Source: JAWKXU01 sp020446465
GTDB lineage: Bacteria > Pseudomonadota > Alphaproteobacteria > Sphingomonadales > Sphingomonadaceae
Direction of reading: 5' to 3'
Assembly (NCBI GenBank): GCA_041396845.1
Contig: JAWKXU010000003.1
Coordinates: 186,001-250,000, forward strand
Length of the DNA: 64,000 nucleotides
In this document: positions 1 through 8,484 of the stretch, in pieces
Numbering within the stretch: the first letter of the stretch is position 1
Layout of the letters: each line of letters begins with the position of its first letter
Position numbers and translations under genes: made by a program
The notes under the pieces: generated by a model
The model's input: the letters and a program-made list of their open reading frames with translations, nothing else
Database searches by the model: none
What the model was told of the DNA's origin: nothing

Positions 1-171
1 ACAGCCGAACTGGTGGGCGAAGCTGTTGCGCGCATAGAACTTGCCGCAAGCGCCGGTGCTGATGACGCGGACGCGGTGTTTTTCGATCTCGCCAGCAATG
101 TGTCGCCTGATGTGATGATATGCGCGCGCAACTTCCATGCCCGCATCGGTGACAGGATTGGAGGAGCATAG
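1..171 (+). CDS. C-terminal fragment of an upstream phage-region protein
   Basis: Frame 1 is open from the window edge to a TAG at 169-171 and gives 56 residues (TAELVGEAVARIELAAS... ending RIGGA). The start is outside the window. The next gene begins two bases after the stop, and its ribosome-binding site (GGAGGAG) lies in the end of this frame, so the two genes look co-transcribed. The residues match no family I recognise. By position it belongs to the phage-derived block on the left of the window. Confidence 0.6.
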   Translation, partial: TAELVGEAVARIELAASAGADDADAVFFDLASNVSPDVMICARNFHARIGDRIGGA

Positions 172-173
172 AA

Positions 174-1160
174 ATGTCTGGTTTGCAAAACCTTCGTATG
201 CGCCGGGGCCTGCTTGCCTCTCAGAACCCTGCCAATCTGTTTTCGCTGAATTCAATGTCGGGCGAAGCTTCCCCGGGCTTTGGCCAGCCTGTCGAAGGAA
301 TACCCGGCATGGGGAATCCCAACGGCAGGTATTTTGGTGTGCGCCCCTCAGCAATCACGGGGGCGGCAAGTCCACCTGATGCGATCTCCCTGCCCGGCCC
401 GATCAGTGGTTATGGCGGTGGCACGTTCAACATGGATGGAGCGCAGGCCACGTTGCCGGATCGGCAGCGGGTTGAAGGTGAAAGCGATGGCTCATCTCCA
501 CGCGAAGCATACGATTACGAGGCAGCGATCGAACGGATGGAGCAAAACAATCGTGACGCCAACTGGTCCGCGAAGCTTGCGCGCGCTGCGGCGCTGATGA
601 ACGATGACTGGATGGGTGCGGCGCAGATTACGGCACAGATGGCGGATCGCTCACGCAAAACGAAGAACACGGCAGAAGAATGGAAGCGCGAGGATTGGTT
701 AGATCAGCGCCGGGCCGATTTGCGGGCGAAACATCCATTTTCATCTGGCCGGGATCGTGTGGTGTATGATCCGGTCAGCGGCAAAAGTTCGGTTGTCTAT
801 GATGGCCCCGAAGACTTCGAGATTTACGCCCAGCAGATGGGGCTTGAGCCGGGGACGGACGATTACTTCAACGCGGTCGAAGACTACGTGCTGAAGTCCA
901 GTGGCCCGTCTGCACATGGACGCGACCTTGAACTAGACGACCATCGCACTGGCAATGACGAGAAACTGGAAAACCTTCGCCAGTCGCATCGCGTCGGGCT
1001 TGAAGGGATTCGGCAAAAGAACCGCGTCGATTTGCGTGTTGCCCCCCGCATCGGTAGTTCACCTGCTGGCGCTCCCCCGAAGCGCAAGCGCCCAACTGCC
1101 ACCGGCCCGAACGGTGAAAAGGTCGAGTGGGATGGCAAGGCATGGGTGCCGGTCGGGTGA
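174..1160 (+). CDS. Hypothetical phage protein, 328 aa
   Basis: A 328-residue protein preceded by a strong GGAGGAG site about seven bases before the ATG. The first ~110 residues are rich in Gly, Pro, Ser and Asn and look disordered. Residues ~115-200 are charged and probably helical (YEAAIERMEQNNRDANW onward), and the C-terminus is basic and ends KAWVPVG. I recognise no enzymatic motif. It lies immediately before the giant phage protein and overlaps its start, the usual packing of late phage genes. A virion-associated or scaffold-type role is inference from position only. Confidence 0.65.
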   Translation: MSGLQNLRMRRGLLASQNPANLFSLNSMSGEASPGFGQPVEGIPGMGNPNGRYFGVRPSAITGAASPPDAISLPGPISGYGGGTFNMDGAQATLPDRQRVEGESDGSSPREAYDYEAAIERMEQNNRDANWSAKLARAAALMNDDWMGAAQITAQMADRSRKTKNTAEEWKREDWLDQRRADLRAKHPFSSGRDRVVYDPVSGKSSVVYDGPEDFEIYAQQMGLEPGTDDYFNAVEDYVLKSSGPSAHGRDLELDDHRTGNDEKLENLRQSHRVGLEGIRQKNRVDLRVAPRIGSSPAGAPPKRKRPTATGPNGEKVEWDGKAWVPVG

Positions 1161-4100
1161 GCGCCCCGCCTCCCCCTCCGGGCTTTACGCTGGACGGCGA
1201 GCAGCCAAAGTCTGCGCAAAAGTCTCCCCCGCCACCGCCTGAGGGCTTCGTGCTTGATGATGCCCGCGCAGTCGATGGCGATACGATTGCCAGTCGTGAC
1301 CAGCGGGTGCGCATCTGGGGTGCCGATGCGCCAGAGTCCGATCAGCCTGGCTGGAACAGGCAGGGCCAGAGCGTGCCTATCGGCAAGCAGGCGACAAACG
1401 CGCTGGCCGATCTGCTGTTGCAGGGTTCGCCCCGCACCGGCCCGCAAGTCGGTTCCTCATTCGGACGTGTGGTTGCACCGGTCACTGTCGGTGGGTCGGA
1501 TGTAGGGCAGACGATAATCCGCACCGGAAACGCCATGGCTGCCCCTGATTATCTCGCTGGCGACTGGTTGCGCCGTTATAATTACATGCAGGCAGAACGC
1601 CTTGCCCGGCAGAACGGGCTTGGCCTGCACGATACCTTTCACCAGCCCCCTGCCGAATACAGGAAGGCTCCGCTGCCAGCCCCGACACGCGAGACGGTTG
1701 CCCGGTTCTGGGATACGCCGACACCGATGGCAGGGATGCGCCCGGAGACAGAACAGGAATACCTGGCGCTGGTAAACGATCCCGATGTGCCAGCCAAACA
1801 GGTGCAGGGTTTTGCGCGCGCAAACGGGTTCACGGTGGCCGATGGCGAAGTGGAACGGGTTCGCGAAGAAGCCAAGCGCAAGGGCATGCCTATTGGTGTG
1901 GGTTATGTTTCTGCGCCCAAACCGCTTACCAACCTCGGTGACGGCGCAACGGGCGCTGCCGTGCGCGGGTTCGGCAATGGCGTATTGCCCAATCTGCTGG
2001 ATGAAGCAGGGGCGATTCCCGATAGCCTTGGCCTGACACCGGGACGCGAGAATGTGTTCAACAGCGAGCGCCGCCTTGCCGATATCTGGTATAACAACCA
2101 GCAGCAGAACGCCGCGATTCTCGGCTATGACGATTTTGCCCATCCCTATGCCACGCTGGGCGGTGAACTGGCGGGCGGACTGGTTGTCCCGTTTGGTGCC
2201 AGGGCAAAAACAGCCACCGAACTGGCCAAGGTGGGTGCAGTCTATGGAGGACTTGCCGGGTTCGGTGCAGGCGATGGCTCCGTTAGCGAACGTCTGCCCA
2301 ATGCTGCAATCGGCACCGCCCTTGGTGCCGTTACGGGCGTTGCTGCCGGAAAAGCCTTGCAAGCCGCAGAGCCTTACATTGCGAATGGATGGAGCCGCCT
2401 TACCAGTCGGCGCGCGGATGACGTTCCCCCACCGCCAGAAGGCTATGTGATGGATATGGCGATGGACGCAGAGCCGATGCCTGCTGTCTCTGCGCCGGTT
2501 CGTCGACCTGACTATCTCGATATGGGGCCGGTCCAGCGCATGGATCAGCCGTTATCGGAATCACAGTTGAAAGCTGCTGCCGACAACATCACTCCGTCCG
2601 ATGTCCTGCCGATTCCATCCAACGCGGTGGCAGATGTAGAGGAAGCCGCAGCAAGGGATGCAGGGCGTATCGTTCCTGCAAAGCCGGTCAATGAACGCGG
2701 GGAACTGACGCACCAGACCGTCACCAACCATATGGGCCAGCCTGTTCCTAAGGTCGGGCCGGTGGACGTGGTGGGCTGGCTGCGCCTCAACGGTGGTCTT
2801 GTCGATCAGGGCGGCGAGTTGTCGCACATGGGGCTGACCAATGCCGCGCGTAAGGGCATGGACTTCGTTGGCCAGGAAACGCGCTTCGGGCCATTGCTGA
2901 ACGATCAGGGCATGACGCTGGACGATGCCGCCTTGCGGGCATGGGAAGCGGGATACTTCCCCGATCATGCCGAGCGGCCTTCTGTAAACGACTTTCTGGA
3001 TGCACTGCGCGATACCCATGAGGGCCGCAATCGCCGTTTCCTGTCTGACGATCTGGCGGAAGTGGATCGTTATTACAGCGCGCAGGCCGAACGGACGGAC
3101 CTTGAACAGCAGATGCAGGATGGCCCGGTCTATCAGGATCGATCCGAACCTGCCGACGCACAACCTTTCCCGCCTGTTGCGGCCTATGAGGACTGGCCAG
3201 CGGGCGGCCCTAACTTTGCAGGCAACATCAACCTGTCGAAGCTGGAAAGCCCGCAGGATATTGCGCGGGCATTGTCGCAGACGGGAAAGCGTGTTGGTTT
3301 CGACGCGGCGACCCGTGCTAAATTATCACACGCCGAAACCGAACGCTTGGCAGCAGAACTGAACCTGACACCAGACCAGCTGATCGGGCGTCGGAAGGGA
3401 CAAGCATTCAATGCTGAAGAAGCCCTTGCTGCAAGACAACTTCTGGCAAAGAGTGGTAACGAACTGGTTAACGCAGCGAAAAGGATCAAGGCCCTCGACG
3501 ATCCCGGCGTTGAACTGCTGGCAGAGTTTCGCCAGAAATGGCTGCGCCATGTCGCCATACAGGAACAGGTATCGGGCATGACGGCAGAGGCAGGTCGTGC
3601 GCTTCAGCAATTCCGAATGGCTGCCGATAGCCGGGCCATACGCGGCGATGTGCTTGGGTCATGGGTGCGGGCCGGTGGCGGCAAGCACAACCTTCAGGAA
3701 GCGGCTGACGCCCTGCTCGATGCCGTGGAAATGGAACCGGGCAAGTTCAATGCGCTGGCTGAAAAGCTGACCAAGCCCAAGTGGCACAACAAGGTCAGCG
3801 AACTCTATATCAACTTCCTGCTGTCGAACCCGCCAACGCATATCGTCAACATGGTATCCAACACGCTGACGGCGATGGCACAGATTCCCGAATATGCCAC
3901 GGCCTCTGTTATCGGGGCGGGTCGCAAGGCCCTGCTGCACGACAAGGCCAAGGAGCGGATTACCGCCAGCGAAGTGGGCGCACGGACATTCGGTCTGGTT
4001 CAGGGGGCCAAAGAAGGTGCTCGGCTCTTTGCGAAAGCACTTCGCACCGGGGAAGCGTCGGACTTCGCCTCCAAGGTCGAGGGCGAGCAATACAAGGCTA

Positions 4101-5881
4101 TCGGTGGTCTCAAGGGTGAAGTTATCCGTGTGCCGACGCGCTTGCTAACGGCAGAGGATGAACTGTTCAAGGGCGTCGCCCGCCGCATGGAACTCAATGC
4201 ACAGGCTGTACGGATTGCCAACAAGGAAGGCCTGAAAGGCAAGGCTCTCGACAGCCGTGTTGCCGAACTGGTGGCCGATCCGACAGACGACATGCTGGAA
4301 CGCTCGCTGGATTACGGGCGCTATCTTACCTTCCAGCGTAAACTGGGGCCGTTCGGGCAGGCCATTTCCAATGCCACGGGTAGCAACCTGCTGGCCAAGG
4401 TGATCGTGCCGTTCGTGCGCACGCCCATCAACCTGATGAAGTTTGCGACCGAGCGTTCCCCTGCTGCCCCGCTGCTGAAGGAATGGCGCACCGACTTCAT
4501 GGCAGGCGGTGAGCGTCGTGACCTTGCCATTGCAAAAATGATGCTGGGAACAGGCTTTGCGACTGTCATGTATCAGGCGGCATTGGATGGGACGATAACG
4601 GGCGCGGTCCCTCCCGATCCTGCCAAGGCAAGGCTGCTCTATGCCGATGGCTGGCAGCCCTATTCGGTGAAGGTCGGGGATCGCTATGTCAGCTATTCAC
4701 GGCTAGATCCGCTTTCGACCACGATTGGCGTTGCTGCCGACATGGCGACATTGCCAAGCGGCCTCAGCGACCGGCAGAAGGAAGATCAGGCCACCATCCT
4801 TGTTGCCTCGATCATGGGCAACCTTGCCAGCAAGACATGGCTGTCCGGGGCGTCTGCTTTCGTTGAAGGTCTGGCCGATCCGGGCCGTTATGCCGGAAAC
4901 TGGCTGGAACGCACCGCGAGCGCCTTTGCCGTGCCTGCTGGTGTTGCCGGTGTTGCCCGTGCGATCGATCCAGTCTCGCGCAAGCGTGACAGCATTGGCG
5001 ATGCCATCAAGGCGCGGGTTCCGGGAATGTCGCAAGACCTCATGCCGCGCCGCGACGTGTTCGGGGAGACAATCGAGAACGATAGTCTTGGTCCGGACTT
5101 CATCTCGCCTTTCTGGCAATCGATGGCGAAGAACGATCCGGTGGTTGCCGAGATGCTGCGGATTGAAAAGAGCGTCAGCGCACCGGGCAAGCAATACACC
5201 GAAGACGGCGAGCGGGTGGATTATACGCCCACACAGTATGATCGCTATCACGAGATTGCAGGCAGGCTGACCTATAACCAGCTTCTCGCGCTGGTCGGTT
5301 CTGATGGTTACGCCACGCTGGACGACAACGCGAAGCGCAAGGCGGCAAAGAAGGCGATTGCCTCTGCCCGCAAGACGGCACGCGATCTGATTGACGATCC
5401 GGCCTATAGGCTCCCGGCCAAGGGTGCCGCAGCTAATGTCCCTTCTGTCCCTAATGTCCCCGGTGCTATTCCTCCTCCGCCTGCCGGGTTCAGTGTCGAT
5501 GGGGCGAGCGGTGGACGCAATGTCTACAAGGATTTGCAGGCTGCCATTCCGGGTGTGCAGTTTACCTCGGGCTATCGGAACGAATCCTATCAGGCGGACA
5601 TGCGCCGCCGTGGCTACAAGCCTGCTTATAACAGCGCGCATCTCGACGGGTCCGCGCTCGACATGCTTCCGCCTCCGGGCAAGACGATGGGCTGGCTAAA
5701 GGCACAGGTGAAGCGATACGATCCCAAGGCGCGGCTACTCATCCATGATGGCCACCTGCACGCGACGTTCCCCGGATACTTCGGCGCGCCTGTTCTGGGC
5801 GGTGCAAAGGGTGCCGGTCTCAGCAATCCGCTGGAAGGGATGCCGCCGCCTCCACCGGGCTTTGCACTGGATGCACGCTGA
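1142..5881 (+). CDS. Giant phage polyvalent/ejection-type protein: SNase-like nuclease + central region + M15-like peptidase
   Basis: About 1,580 residues. Numbering from the ATG at 1142, residues 44-125 form a staphylococcal-nuclease-like domain with DGDT (45-48), the RIWGADAPE motif (Arg57, Asp62, Glu65) and FGR (Arg109), so the expected catalytic Arg/Glu/Arg set is present. The middle is long and helical, with Gly/Ala-rich segments near residues 360-410 and an LLSNPPTHIVN motif near 900 of the type seen in large phage internal proteins. The C-terminus (~1470-1560) is M15/VanY-like, with SGYR, His1500-x6-Asp1507 and HLH (1538-1540). Five PPPP-x-GF-x-LD motifs sit near domain boundaries and at the extreme C-terminus. 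GTG codons at 1127 and 1157 are alternative starts; the latter overlaps the upstream stop by four bases. It is probably injected with phage DNA or carried in the virion, combining wall hydrolysis with a nuclease. The domain assignments are from motifs; the role is inferred. Confidence 0.75.
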   Translation: MGAGRVSAPPPPPGFTLDGEQPKSAQKSPPPPPEGFVLDDARAVDGDTIASRDQRVRIWGADAPESDQPGWNRQGQSVPIGKQATNALADLLLQGSPRTGPQVGSSFGRVVAPVTVGGSDVGQTIIRTGNAMAAPDYLAGDWLRRYNYMQAERLARQNGLGLHDTFHQPPAEYRKAPLPAPTRETVARFWDTPTPMAGMRPETEQEYLALVNDPDVPAKQVQGFARANGFTVADGEVERVREEAKRKGMPIGVGYVSAPKPLTNLGDGATGAAVRGFGNGVLPNLLDEAGAIPDSLGLTPGRENVFNSERRLADIWYNNQQQNAAILGYDDFAHPYATLGGELAGGLVVPFGARAKTATELAKVGAVYGGLAGFGAGDGSVSERLPNAAIGTALGAVTGVAAGKALQAAEPYIANGWSRLTSRRADDVPPPPEGYVMDMAMDAEPMPAVSAPVRRPDYLDMGPVQRMDQPLSESQLKAAADNITPSDVLPIPSNAVADVEEAAARDAGRIVPAKPVNERGELTHQTVTNHMGQPVPKVGPVDVVGWLRLNGGLVDQGGELSHMGLTNAARKGMDFVGQETRFGPLLNDQGMTLDDAALRAWEAGYFPDHAERPSVNDFLDALRDTHEGRNRRFLSDDLAEVDRYYSAQAERTDLEQQMQDGPVYQDRSEPADAQPFPPVAAYEDWPAGGPNFAGNINLSKLESPQDIARALSQTGKRVGFDAATRAKLSHAETERLAAELNLTPDQLIGRRKGQAFNAEEALAARQLLAKSGNELVNAAKRIKALDDPGVELLAEFRQKWLRHVAIQEQVSGMTAEAGRALQQFRMAADSRAIRGDVLGSWVRAGGGKHNLQEAADALLDAVEMEPGKFNALAEKLTKPKWHNKVSELYINFLLSNPPTHIVNMVSNTLTAMAQIPEYATASVIGAGRKALLHDKAKERITASEVGARTFGLVQGAKEGARLFAKALRTGEASDFASKVEGEQYKAIGGLKGEVIRVPTRLLTAEDELFKGVARRMELNAQAVRIANKEGLKGKALDSRVAELVADPTDDMLERSLDYGRYLTFQRKLGPFGQAISNATGSNLLAKVIVPFVRTPINLMKFATERSPAAPLLKEWRTDFMAGGERRDLAIAKMMLGTGFATVMYQAALDGTITGAVPPDPAKARLLYADGWQPYSVKVGDRYVSYSRLDPLSTTIGVAADMATLPSGLSDRQKEDQATILVASIMGNLASKTWLSGASAFVEGLADPGRYAGNWLERTASAFAVPAGVAGVARAIDPVSRKRDSIGDAIKARVPGMSQDLMPRRDVFGETIENDSLGPDFISPFWQSMAKNDPVVAEMLRIEKSVSAPGKQYTEDGERVDYTPTQYDRYHEIAGRLTYNQLLALVGSDGYATLDDNAKRKAAKKAIASARKTARDLIDDPAYRLPAKGAAANVPSVPNVPGAIPPPPAGFSVDGASGGRNVYKDLQAAIPGVQFTSGYRNESYQADMRRRGYKPAYNSAHLDGSALDMLPPPGKTMGWLKAQVKRYDPKARLLIHDGHLHATFPGYFGAPVLGGAKGAGLSNPLEGMPPPPPGFALDAR

Positions 5882-6315
5882 TGGTCGATGATCCGGAAAA
5901 TAGCGGCAGAAAAGCGGATGGCACGTTTGCACCGGGCAATCCTTATGGCGGTCGGCCCAAGGGCGCTCGAAACAAAACGACACGGGCAGTAGAGGCGCTT
6001 CTGGATGGCCAGCATGAAGCGTTGACGCAAGCTGCAATCGCCAAGGCGCTTGAAGGCGACACGACCGCCATGCGGCTTTGTCTCGACCGGATCGCGCCTG
6101 CTCGGAAGGACGCGCCTGTATCGTTTGCCCTGCCGACGATCAGGTCTGCCGCCGATGCTGTAGAGGCGTCGTCTGCGCTTCTTGCCGCCGTGGCAGAGGG
6201 CGAAGTCACACCGGATGAAGCAGGCCGCGTCATGGCCCTGCTGACGGCCCACAAGACAATGGTTGAAACCGGCGATCTGGAAGCACGCATTACCGCACTG
6301 GAGGAAAAACGATGA
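5881..6315 (+). CDS. DUF5681 domain-containing phage-associated protein
   Basis: A 144-residue protein whose ATG shares one base with the stop of the giant protein (TGATG), indicating translational coupling. The N-terminus carries the DUF5681 signature GTFAPGNPYGGRPKGARNKT (residues ~14-33), a basic Gly/Pro-rich motif common in proteins of phages and mobile elements. The remainder is Ala-rich and helical and ends in LEARITALEEK, likely a short coiled coil. The function of DUF5681 is not established. The basic motif suggests nucleic-acid binding, which is inference. Confidence 0.75.
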   Translation: MVDDPENSGRKADGTFAPGNPYGGRPKGARNKTTRAVEALLDGQHEALTQAAIAKALEGDTTAMRLCLDRIAPARKDAPVSFALPTIRSAADAVEASSALLAAVAEGEVTPDEAGRVMALLTAHKTMVETGDLEARITALEEKR

Positions 6316-6506
6316 ACCTTAAAGGACGAGTTCAAAGGCTGGAAAATATGGACCCTGAAGCTCGCCGCTGGCACCGTATTATCCGTGAGGTCGGGCAGTC
6401 ACATTCCGATGCATTGTCGGCCTATGAAGCCGGGAATGGACAAGTCGACCACAGCAAGGAAAGATTGATTTATGTCTCCATCGTCAAACCTCAGCTTAGG
6501 ACTTGA
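6312..6506 (+). CDS. Small hypothetical protein, 64 aa
   Basis: Begins with an ATGA overlap with the stop of the DUF5681 gene, so it is probably translated by coupling. The 64 residues begin MNLKGRVQRLENMDPEARRW and include a short heptad-like stretch (LKGRVQRLENM) resembling the end of the preceding protein. The gene converges with, and overlaps by 11 bases, the minus-strand gene that follows. No family is recognised. It is probably the last gene of the rightward phage operon. Confidence 0.5.
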   Translation: MNLKGRVQRLENMDPEARRWHRIIREVGQSHSDALSAYEAGNGQVDHSKERLIYVSIVKPQLRT

Positions 6507-6882
6507 GGCCAGCAATCCAAGGATGCCAAATAAGGTCATCAAGGTCGCGGCCATCCAGCGGTTTGATCCCGTTTCGCCATAAACGAGCCTGCAACGCCGC
6601 TGCCTGCTTCTGCCATTCCTTCTTTGCATCAATGATGACGAGGGGTACTGTGTCACGGGCCTCTGAAATCGTAAACTGATAACCGTCATTGACGTCATCT
6701 TGCATGACCCGCTCGACAAGCTGTTTAGTGGCGCTGTTCGCAACTTCATCAATCTTCCTGGCACACCAATCCGACGAATGAATAAACAAGTGTCGCAGGA
6801 TCAGGTGCTTTTGGTAAAGTCGCAAAAGCATCCAGCAGACTAACGCTAAAGCAACCGAGAGCGTTATTTCAAGCGTGCTCAT
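6496..6882 (-). CDS. Hypothetical single-pass membrane protein, 128 aa
   Basis: The start is placed at 6882 (MSTLEITLSV) because a GAGGTGG site lies six bases upstream; an in-frame ATG at 6897 overlaps that site. Residues ~5-24 form one hydrophobic helix (LSVALALVCWMLL). The rest is charged and soluble, rich in Trp, Asp and Arg, and ends WIAGLKS. Base composition is visibly more AT-rich than in the neighbours, which fits acquisition with the phage. It is the gene closest to tRNA-Arg. It could be a prophage moron or superinfection/holin-like accessory gene, but no specific motif supports that. Confidence 0.6.
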   Translation of the reverse strand: MSTLEITLSVALALVCWMLLRLYQKHLILRHLFIHSSDWCARKIDEVANSATKQLVERVMQDDVNDGYQFTISEARDTVPLVIIDAKKEWQKQAAALQARLWRNGIKPLDGRDLDDLIWHPWIAGLKS

Positions 6883-6985
6883 GATGGCCCACCTCAATCA
6901 ACTGGCGAATAACCGATTCGCATTTAACATACCCCGATGCAGGTAGCGAAATTCCACAACGTGATAGCTATGTGCTTGCTAGATA

Positions 6986-7020
6986 CAAAAATGCCGTCCC
7001 TTGCGATTGCAAAAAACGGC
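6986..7020 (-). terminator. Intrinsic terminator downstream of tRNA-Arg
   Basis: Read on the minus strand the sequence is GCCGT-TTTT-TTGC-AATC-GCAA-GGG-ACGGC followed by ATTTTTG. This is a nested hairpin (outer GCCGT/ACGGC, inner TTGC/GCAA) with a U tract, 10 bases past the tRNA 3' CCA end. If the tRNA is a phage attachment site, this terminator lies on the phage side. Confidence 0.55.
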
Positions 7021-7029
7021 GGAATTTCA

Positions 7030-7106
7030 TGGTGCGCCCGACAGGATTCGAACCTGTGGCCCCCAGATTAGGAATCTGATGCTCTATCCTGCTGAGCTAC
7101 GGGCGC
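7030..7106 (-). tRNA. tRNA-Arg (anticodon CCT)
   Basis: The 77-nt minus-strand sequence folds as a cloverleaf. The acceptor arms GCGCCCG (5' end at 7106) and CGGGCGC pair perfectly. The D arm contains AGCTCAG and the T arm contains GGTTCGAATCC. The anticodon arm is TCAGA-TTCCTAA-TCTGG, giving anticodon CCT, which reads AGG. The 3' CCA is encoded (7030-7032). The tRNA 3' end faces the phage block, the orientation used when phages integrate into tRNA genes. Confidence 0.95.
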
Positions 7107-7144
7107 CCGGCGATCCCTGTAATGGCAGGAACCGCGAAGGGCAA

Positions 7145-7654
7145 TCAGTTGATGTCGTCAGGCCGGGCAACCGGGAACAATAACGGCGCAACAGCGATAC
7201 CTTCTTCCGCCAGTTCTTGCGCTTCCTTCATCGTTGCCTCGCCATGAATCGGGCCATTATCGCGCTCGCCATAATGGATCGCACGCGATTCTTCGGCAAA
7301 CTTGTCGCCAACCCACTTTGACGTTTTAAGGGCTTCGGCCTGTATTTCTGCCAGCTTGTGCATCGCCTCACGCATCCGGGCGGGCATTTCAGGTGGAATC
7401 TTGCCGCCTGCAACAGGTTGCGCGGTTTCCTCCGACGTGGAGCCGTCCGTTACAGCATCGTTCACGCGGCTGACGGCAACCTGATTACCCTTGCGCGGGA
7501 CAGCGGGCGCCATAGGCGCCTTATCGACAGATTCGCTTCCGCATTGGGGGCAGCAGAGCAAGCCACGGGATTTCTGGCTGGCAAAGTCTTCTGATGATGA
7601 AAACCAGCCTTCAAAGCGGTGGCCATCTTGGCAGGAAAGGTCAAAAACGATCAT
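7145..7654 (-). CDS. DUF1178 family protein
   Basis: A 169-residue protein beginning MIVFDLSCQDGHRFEGWF, the characteristic DUF1178 N-terminus. It has Cys8 plus a CPQCGS pair near residue 36, resembling a small zinc ribbon. The middle is Ala/Pro-rich and the C-terminus is an amphipathic helix (MREAMHKLAEIQAEALK) ending EGIAVAPLLFPVARPDDIN. The ATG overlaps the stop of the upstream Nit-type gene by four bases, so the two form an operon, a pairing common in alphaproteobacteria. The biochemical role is unknown. Confidence 0.9.
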   Translation of the reverse strand: MIVFDLSCQDGHRFEGWFSSSEDFASQKSRGLLCCPQCGSESVDKAPMAPAVPRKGNQVAVSRVNDAVTDGSTSEETAQPVAGGKIPPEMPARMREAMHKLAEIQAEALKTSKWVGDKFAEESRAIHYGERDNGPIHGEATMKEAQELAEEGIAVAPLLFPVARPDDIN

Positions 7655-8478
7655 ATCATTGCCGATTTAGAAATCTTGCGCCGATTGGCAAGGCTTGGCA
7701 GTTGACGACGCACTTCTGCAATCCGTTCAACCGAAAGCTCTGCATAGCCGATACCGGGGCGATCGCCCCCCATGTCGAGCACCACTTCGCCCCACGGATC
7801 AACCACTAGCGAATGCCCGTAAGTGCTGCGTCCGTCAGCATGTTCACCGACCTGGGCTGTGGCGATAACGTAGGCGCTCGCTTCCACTGCCCGCGCGCGC
7901 AACAAAAGGTGCCAGTGCGCCTTGCCGGTGGGAACCGTAAAGGCAGCGGGAATGGCAATCGCATCGCAGGCCTTGTCGCCAAGCGCGCTGAAAAGCGCGG
8001 GAAACCGCATGTCGTAACAGATGGCCAGTCCCAATGTGCCTATGGGCGTTTGCGCGGCAACCACCTCGTCGCCCGGTTCATAAGCATTGGATTCGCGCCA
8101 TGATTCGCCGGTGGCAAGATCGACATCGAACATGTGGATCTTGTCATAACGTGCCGCGACTGTGCCATCGGGTGCCAGCAACAAGGACCGATTGGCCCAG
8201 CGCCCACCCTCACCAGCAACCGCCAGTGAGCCAAGAGCTACCCATATTCCATGTTGGCGCGCTGCTGCGCTGACATGGTCCAGCACCGGGTTTTCGGATT
8301 CCGGCAGGATATGCGGCGTTGCGCGCTTTCTATCCCGGTCGAGAAGGCCAGCCATTTCCGGCGTGAAGAGCATTTGCGCGCCCTCCCCCGCTGCCTCGGC
8401 AACTGCATCGCAAATCGCAGCCGCGTTTGCATCGGGATCAATCCCTGTCGTCATCTGGAAAAGGGCGATACGAGTCAT
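7651..8478 (-). CDS. Carbon-nitrogen hydrolase (Nit1-type, probable deaminated glutathione amidase)
   Basis: A 275-residue nitrilase-superfamily amidohydrolase. The catalytic Glu is in TPEMAG (~residue 41), the Lys in YDKIHMFDVDL (~112) and the nucleophilic Cys in AICYDMRFP (~154). Length and the YDKIHMFDVDL segment fit the Nit1/YbeM branch, which hydrolyses deaminated glutathione as metabolite repair. That substrate is inferred from the family. It overlaps DUF1178 by four bases and lies six bases downstream of grxC, so glutathione-linked functions appear grouped here. Confidence 0.9.
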   Translation of the reverse strand: MTRIALFQMTTGIDPDANAAAICDAVAEAAGEGAQMLFTPEMAGLLDRDRKRATPHILPESENPVLDHVSAAARQHGIWVALGSLAVAGEGGRWANRSLLLAPDGTVAARYDKIHMFDVDLATGESWRESNAYEPGDEVVAAQTPIGTLGLAICYDMRFPALFSALGDKACDAIAIPAAFTVPTGKAHWHLLLRARAVEASAYVIATAQVGEHADGRSTYGHSLVVDPWGEVVLDMGGDRPGIGYAELSVERIAEVRRQLPSLANRRKISKSAMI

Positions 8479-8484
8479 GCGCGA

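Noticed and set aside
1457..2362. 301-aa minus-strand ORF inside the giant phage gene
   Set aside because: Shadow of the coding frame; no start signal and no recognisable fold.
7001..7183. 60-aa plus-strand ORF over the tRNA (contains DRIRTCGPQIRNLMLYPAELRA)
   Set aside because: It is the antisense translation of tRNA-Arg, a well-known spurious ORF.
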